Assembly: GCA_964359085.1 (NCBI GenBank)
Contig: CAYHRT010000183.1
Span: 1 to 8,159, forward strand
DNA length: 8,159 nucleotides
Direction: 5' to 3'
DNA from: GWA2-49-15 sp964359085
Lineage (GTDB): Bacteria > Bdellovibrionota > Bacteriovoracia > Bacteriovoracales > Bacteriovoracaceae
Shown here piece by piece: positions 6,106-8,159 of this stretch (within the stretch, counting starts at the first letter, position 1; the number at the start of each line of letters is the position of its first letter). The notes below the pieces were generated by a model. It was not told where the DNA came from and made no database searches. It saw only the letters and a program-made list of their open reading frames with translations. The translations under genes were made by a program, and so were the position numbers.

Positions 6106-6711
6106 CTATTCTATTTTCAACATTGATTGCCACAAAGCTTTTTGTTGTTCGGTTGAAACACCGTAGCTGTTGGGGATGGCCCTATTCTTACTCAATAATT
6201 CAAGACAGAGTCTGGCCACCCGAGACATCTGTTTCAAACCTCTCCAGCGCAGCATGTCCACCGCCTTGATATTTTGAGTAGTCAATTTCAAATCTGCGGG
6301 TGAGAGATAACAGATCGATAATTCCGGATGACTACGGTTGGGATGAACATAACAATCGGCATGAGACTCATAGGCGTTTTTCTTAATGTTTGAACAACTT
6401 TTTATCTCATAGGGCGAAAAGAATACAAAAAGGGACAATTCACGTTGCAGACAAAGAAGTGTTTCATCTCTCCATAAATCGGCTTGGTACGTCGTATAAC
6501 TGGTATCTAAAAAACGCTGGCAATATAATTTGCCATATCCTAAAGCATAGCCTTTTGAACCACAGGGGAGATAATTCTCAACACAATTAGCGTAATAGTC
6601 GCAGGTCAACTCTGTTGGGCGCGAACAGGCCGAATCAAAGGCCAAAACTTGGAAACTAAAGAACCAGGTAAAAGTGATTGCAAGAAAGATTTTGCCCAAA
6701 ACATTCTTCAT
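6106..6711 (-). CDS. Secreted ten-cysteine protein, stanniocalcin-like cysteine pattern
   Basis: This is a 201-residue protein with a clear Sec signal peptide (MKNVLGK, hydrophobic IFLAITFTWFFSFQVLA, cleavage after VLA at residue 24). The mature chain has ten cysteines: 29, 37, 43, 50, 64, 87, 106, 120, 134 and 169, an even number suited to disulfides in the periplasm or outside. The stretch CGSKGYALGYGKLYCQRFL (50-68), LLCLQREL (85-92), CSNIKKNAYESHADCYV (106-122) and SIC (132-134) resembles, from memory, the cysteine and aromatic spacing of stanniocalcin-type glycoproteins of animals and similar small secreted proteins. This is a resemblance, not an assignment. No strong Shine-Dalgarno is visible before ATG 6711. 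It is transcribed in the same direction as asd but is separated from it by the palindromic element. Confidence 0.75.
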   Translation of the reverse strand: MKNVLGKIFLAITFTWFFSFQVLAFDSACSRPTELTCDYYANCVENYLPCGSKGYALGYGKLYCQRFLDTSYTTYQADLWRDETLLCLQRELSLFVFFSPYEIKSCSNIKKNAYESHADCYVHPNRSHPELSICYLSPADLKLTTQNIKAVDMLRWRGLKQMSRVARLCLELLSKNRAIPNSYGVSTEQQKALWQSMLKIE

Positions 6712-6759
6712 GCTCTAGACATGCGCTGAAAAATTCCATTTGGCCATTAACCCTATAAA

Positions 6760-6793
6760 TTTTTCAACGGCCTGCTAGCAGGATGTTGAAAAA
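6760..6793. repeat. End hairpin of palindromic element
   Basis: TTTTTCAAC (6760-6768) pairs with GTTGAAAAA (6785-6793), enclosing the perfect 12-bp palindrome CCTGCTAGCAGG (6771-6782). On either strand it would form a stable hairpin bordered by A or T runs. It may double as a terminator for leftward or rightward transcripts. Confidence 0.7.
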
Positions 6794-6930
6794 GACAATT
6801 TCAGGCCGTTCAAAAAGGTTCAGATGCAAGGCCGAGGCCTTCAAATCGCCCGAGGCGTACTTGAAGAGTACGTCGAGGGCGATTTGAAGACGAGAACGCG
6901 GCAGATGTACCTTTTTCAACGGCCTGCTAG
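6760..6930. repeat. Palindromic dispersed-type repeat (MITE/REP-like) overlapping the asd stop
   Basis: The 19-mer TTTTTCAACGGCCTGCTAG occurs perfectly at 6760-6778 and 6912-6930. Between them lies a nested palindrome. Its outer arms CAGGCCGTTcAAAAAGGT (6802-6819) and ACCTTTTTcAACGGCCTG (6909-6926) pair at 17 of 18 positions. The middle arms CTTCAAATCGCCC (6839-6851) and GGGCGATTTGAAG (6877-6889) pair perfectly. The inner CGTACT (6856-6861) and AGTACG (6867-6872) close on a 5-nt loop. No protein is encoded. The organisation resembles miniature palindromic elements with TTTTTCAAC...CTAG ends found between genes in several bacterial groups, as far as I recall. The right end CTAG contains the asd stop codon. 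Confidence 0.8.
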
Positions 6931-8042
6931 TCCAAAAGAATACGGAGCATTCGTCTTAGCGGTTCAGCAGCTCCCCAAAGCAATTGATCTCCAGAGGTGA
7001 ATGCATTGAGATAGCATTCACCCAATCTCATCTTTCTGATGCGCCCAAGGCCGATGGTCAAAGTTCCACTGATTGCTGCCGGCGTAAGTTCTGCCAAAGT
7101 AGCGTCTTTTTTATTGGGAACTAATTTCACCCAAGAATTTGCCTCTTTGAGCATGCCTTCAATTTCTGGCAAAGGGATGTTTTGCTTCATTTTTATCGTG
7201 ATGGCCTGACTGTGGCAGCGCAAAACTCCCACACGAACGCATGTTCCATCAACCGGAATAGGAATTTTTGTTTGCAGAATTTTATTGGTTTCAGAGAAGC
7301 CTTTCCATTCCTCACGACTTTGACCCATTTCATATTCTGAATCTATCCAGGGTAACAAGCTGTATGCCAGGCAATGACCGAAATTTTCACGCGGCACCTC
7401 ACCAGAGCGGAGAATCGTCGTTACATTTTTTTCTAGTTCTAGGGCCGATTGTGCGGTGGTCATTTTTTTTTGAATGCCACAGTTTACAAAATCGTACTGT
7501 GCCACCAATTCCTGCATGTTTTTGGCACCGGCACCAGAAGCTGCTTGATAGGTCATAGTTGAGACCCACTCCACCTCACCGGCCTTGAATAATCCCTGAA
7601 GCGCCATTAACATTAAACTCACGGTACAGTTTCCACCGACAAAGGTGGTCTCGCCTCGTTGCAAGGCATCCTTGATCACATGCATATTCACGGGATCTAA
7701 AATAATAGTGGCCTCTTTTTCCATCCGAAGAGCAGATGCGGCATCTATCCAATCTCCACGCCAACCCTCGCGCTTTAACATGGGATAACACTGCTTGGTA
7801 TAATCCCCTCCCTGACAAGTAAGAATAACATCCATGCTTTTGAGAGCACGAAGATCTGAAGCATCGAGAATTTTTCCAAAATCACGACCATACATCTTAC
7901 TGTCACACGCTCGGCCGGTACTACTCGCACTAAAAAGGGTATAATCACCCAAGGCAAAATCATTTTCGGCCTGCATCCGCTCCATCAAGACCTGCCCCAC
8001 CATTCCCCGCCAACCAACAATTCCAATTTTTTTGATTTTCAT
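6927..8042 (-). CDS. asd: Aspartate-semialdehyde dehydrogenase
   Basis: This 371-residue cytoplasmic enzyme reduces aspartyl phosphate to aspartate semialdehyde with NADPH. It is the branch point to diaminopimelate/lysine, threonine and methionine, and so is needed for peptidoglycan. It is the E. coli-type enzyme (367 residues). Visible are the nucleotide-binding loop GWRGMVG (10-16), CQGGDY, WIDAASALRM, the catalytic cysteine in GGNCTVSLM (Cys139), TYQAASGAGA, GQSREEWKG, the acid-base histidine in RCHSQA (His277), and the C-terminal GDQLLWGAAEPLRRMLR. It starts at ATG 8042 with GAGGA (8047-8051) 4 nt upstream, and has its own promoter at 8066-8094. It is full length with no missing catalytic residue. 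Its TAG stop is part of the CTAG end of the palindromic element, so the element abuts the gene exactly. Confidence 0.98.
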   Translation of the reverse strand: MKIKKIGIVGWRGMVGQVLMERMQAENDFALGDYTLFSASSTGRACDSKMYGRDFGKILDASDLRALKSMDVILTCQGGDYTKQCYPMLKREGWRGDWIDAASALRMEKEATIILDPVNMHVIKDALQRGETTFVGGNCTVSLMLMALQGLFKAGEVEWVSTMTYQAASGAGAKNMQELVAQYDFVNCGIQKKMTTAQSALELEKNVTTILRSGEVPRENFGHCLAYSLLPWIDSEYEMGQSREEWKGFSETNKILQTKIPIPVDGTCVRVGVLRCHSQAITIKMKQNIPLPEIEGMLKEANSWVKLVPNKKDATLAELTPAAISGTLTIGLGRIRKMRLGECYLNAFTSGDQLLWGAAEPLRRMLRILLD

Positions 8043-8065
8043 CTGATCCTCATTTTATTATGGCC

Positions 8066-8094
8066 ATTATGCAGAAGATGCGCACGTATGTCTA
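8066..8094 (-). promoter_or_regulatory. Sigma70-type promoter of asd
   Basis: Read on the minus strand, TAGACA (8094-8089, 5/6 to TTGACA) and CATAAT (8071-8066, 5/6 to TATAAT) are separated by exactly 17 bp. Transcription would start near 8059, leaving a leader of about 17 nt with the GAGGA ribosome site. The first three bases of the -35 box are also the stop codon of the frame entering from the right edge. Confidence 0.55.
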
Positions 8095-8159
8095 AGCCTC
8101 CAGGAATCTGCGAATAATTTTTCTCTTGTCGCTTTTCTTCCCCTTCGGATTCAAACCAA
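8092..8159 (-). CDS. C-terminal end of a gene entering from the right edge (partial)
   Basis: The minus-strand frame ending at TAG 8092-8094 is open to the window edge and gives a basic tail, GLNPKGKKSDKRKIIRRF followed by LEA. Such Lys/Arg-rich ends are common, but 21 codons cannot name a family. A second minus-strand frame is also open, from the edge to a TGA overlapping the asd ATG, and reads WFESEGEEKRQEKNYSQ onwards. The first is preferred because its stop leaves room for the asd promoter. Either could be chance. Confidence 0.3.
   Translation of the reverse strand, partial: GLNPKGKKSDKRKIIRRFLEA

Noticed and set aside
6739..6767. Outward promoter from the palindromic element (TTGAAA on the minus strand) driving the secreted cysteine protein
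   Set aside because: At 16-18 bp spacing no acceptable -10 hexamer is present.

Overview
The window looks like chromosome of a mesophilic Gram-negative (diderm) bacterium of moderate GC content. The support is a proteobacterial-type aspartate-semialdehyde dehydrogenase, a YbiT-type ABC-F protein, two proteins with cleavable Sec signal peptides and one membrane-anchored protein with paired periplasmic-type cysteines. A Bdellovibrionota-like or other 'deltaproteobacterial' host would fit the exported lineage-type proteins and the long palindromic intergenic repeat, but that placement is an inference and is weak.

Left part (1-1105) is an accessory-looking patch. Positions 1-232 hold no convincing gene, but they carry three perfect 11-bp tandem repeats (48-80) that look like a Pho box, and an FNR-like dyad (114-127). 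A small ORF6N-domain DNA-binding gene (439-969) sits between two 104-bp direct copies (233-336 and 1002-1105). The right copy is the 3' end of the leftward exported-protein gene (983-1936). The left copy is an orphan fragment of the same C-terminal module.

Middle part (1937-5183): a 113-bp divergent promoter region separates the exported-protein gene from a rightward pair, an ABC-F ATPase of the YbiT type (2050-3639) and a DEAD-box RNA helicase (3702-5144). Both act on ribosomes or RNA and are probably co-transcribed up to a weak terminator-like hairpin at 5158-5183. The ABC-F protein has an intact first nucleotide-binding domain, but its second domain has lost the Walker A motif and the catalytic glutamate.

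Right part (5184-8159): a single-pass membrane protein with two tandem four-cysteine modules (5281-6102) converges, 3 bp apart, on a secreted ten-cysteine protein with a stanniocalcin-like cysteine pattern (6106-6711). A 171-bp palindromic dispersed-type element (6760-6930) lies next, and its conserved CTAG end supplies the stop codon of asd (6927-8042, leftward). The asd gene has a good sigma70-type promoter whose -35 box overlaps the stop codon of a probable gene running in from the right edge.

The strongest candidates for something undescribed are the ORF6N gene bracketed by copies of a neighbour's C-terminal module, the half-dead ABC-F protein, and the two cysteine-rich exported proteins.
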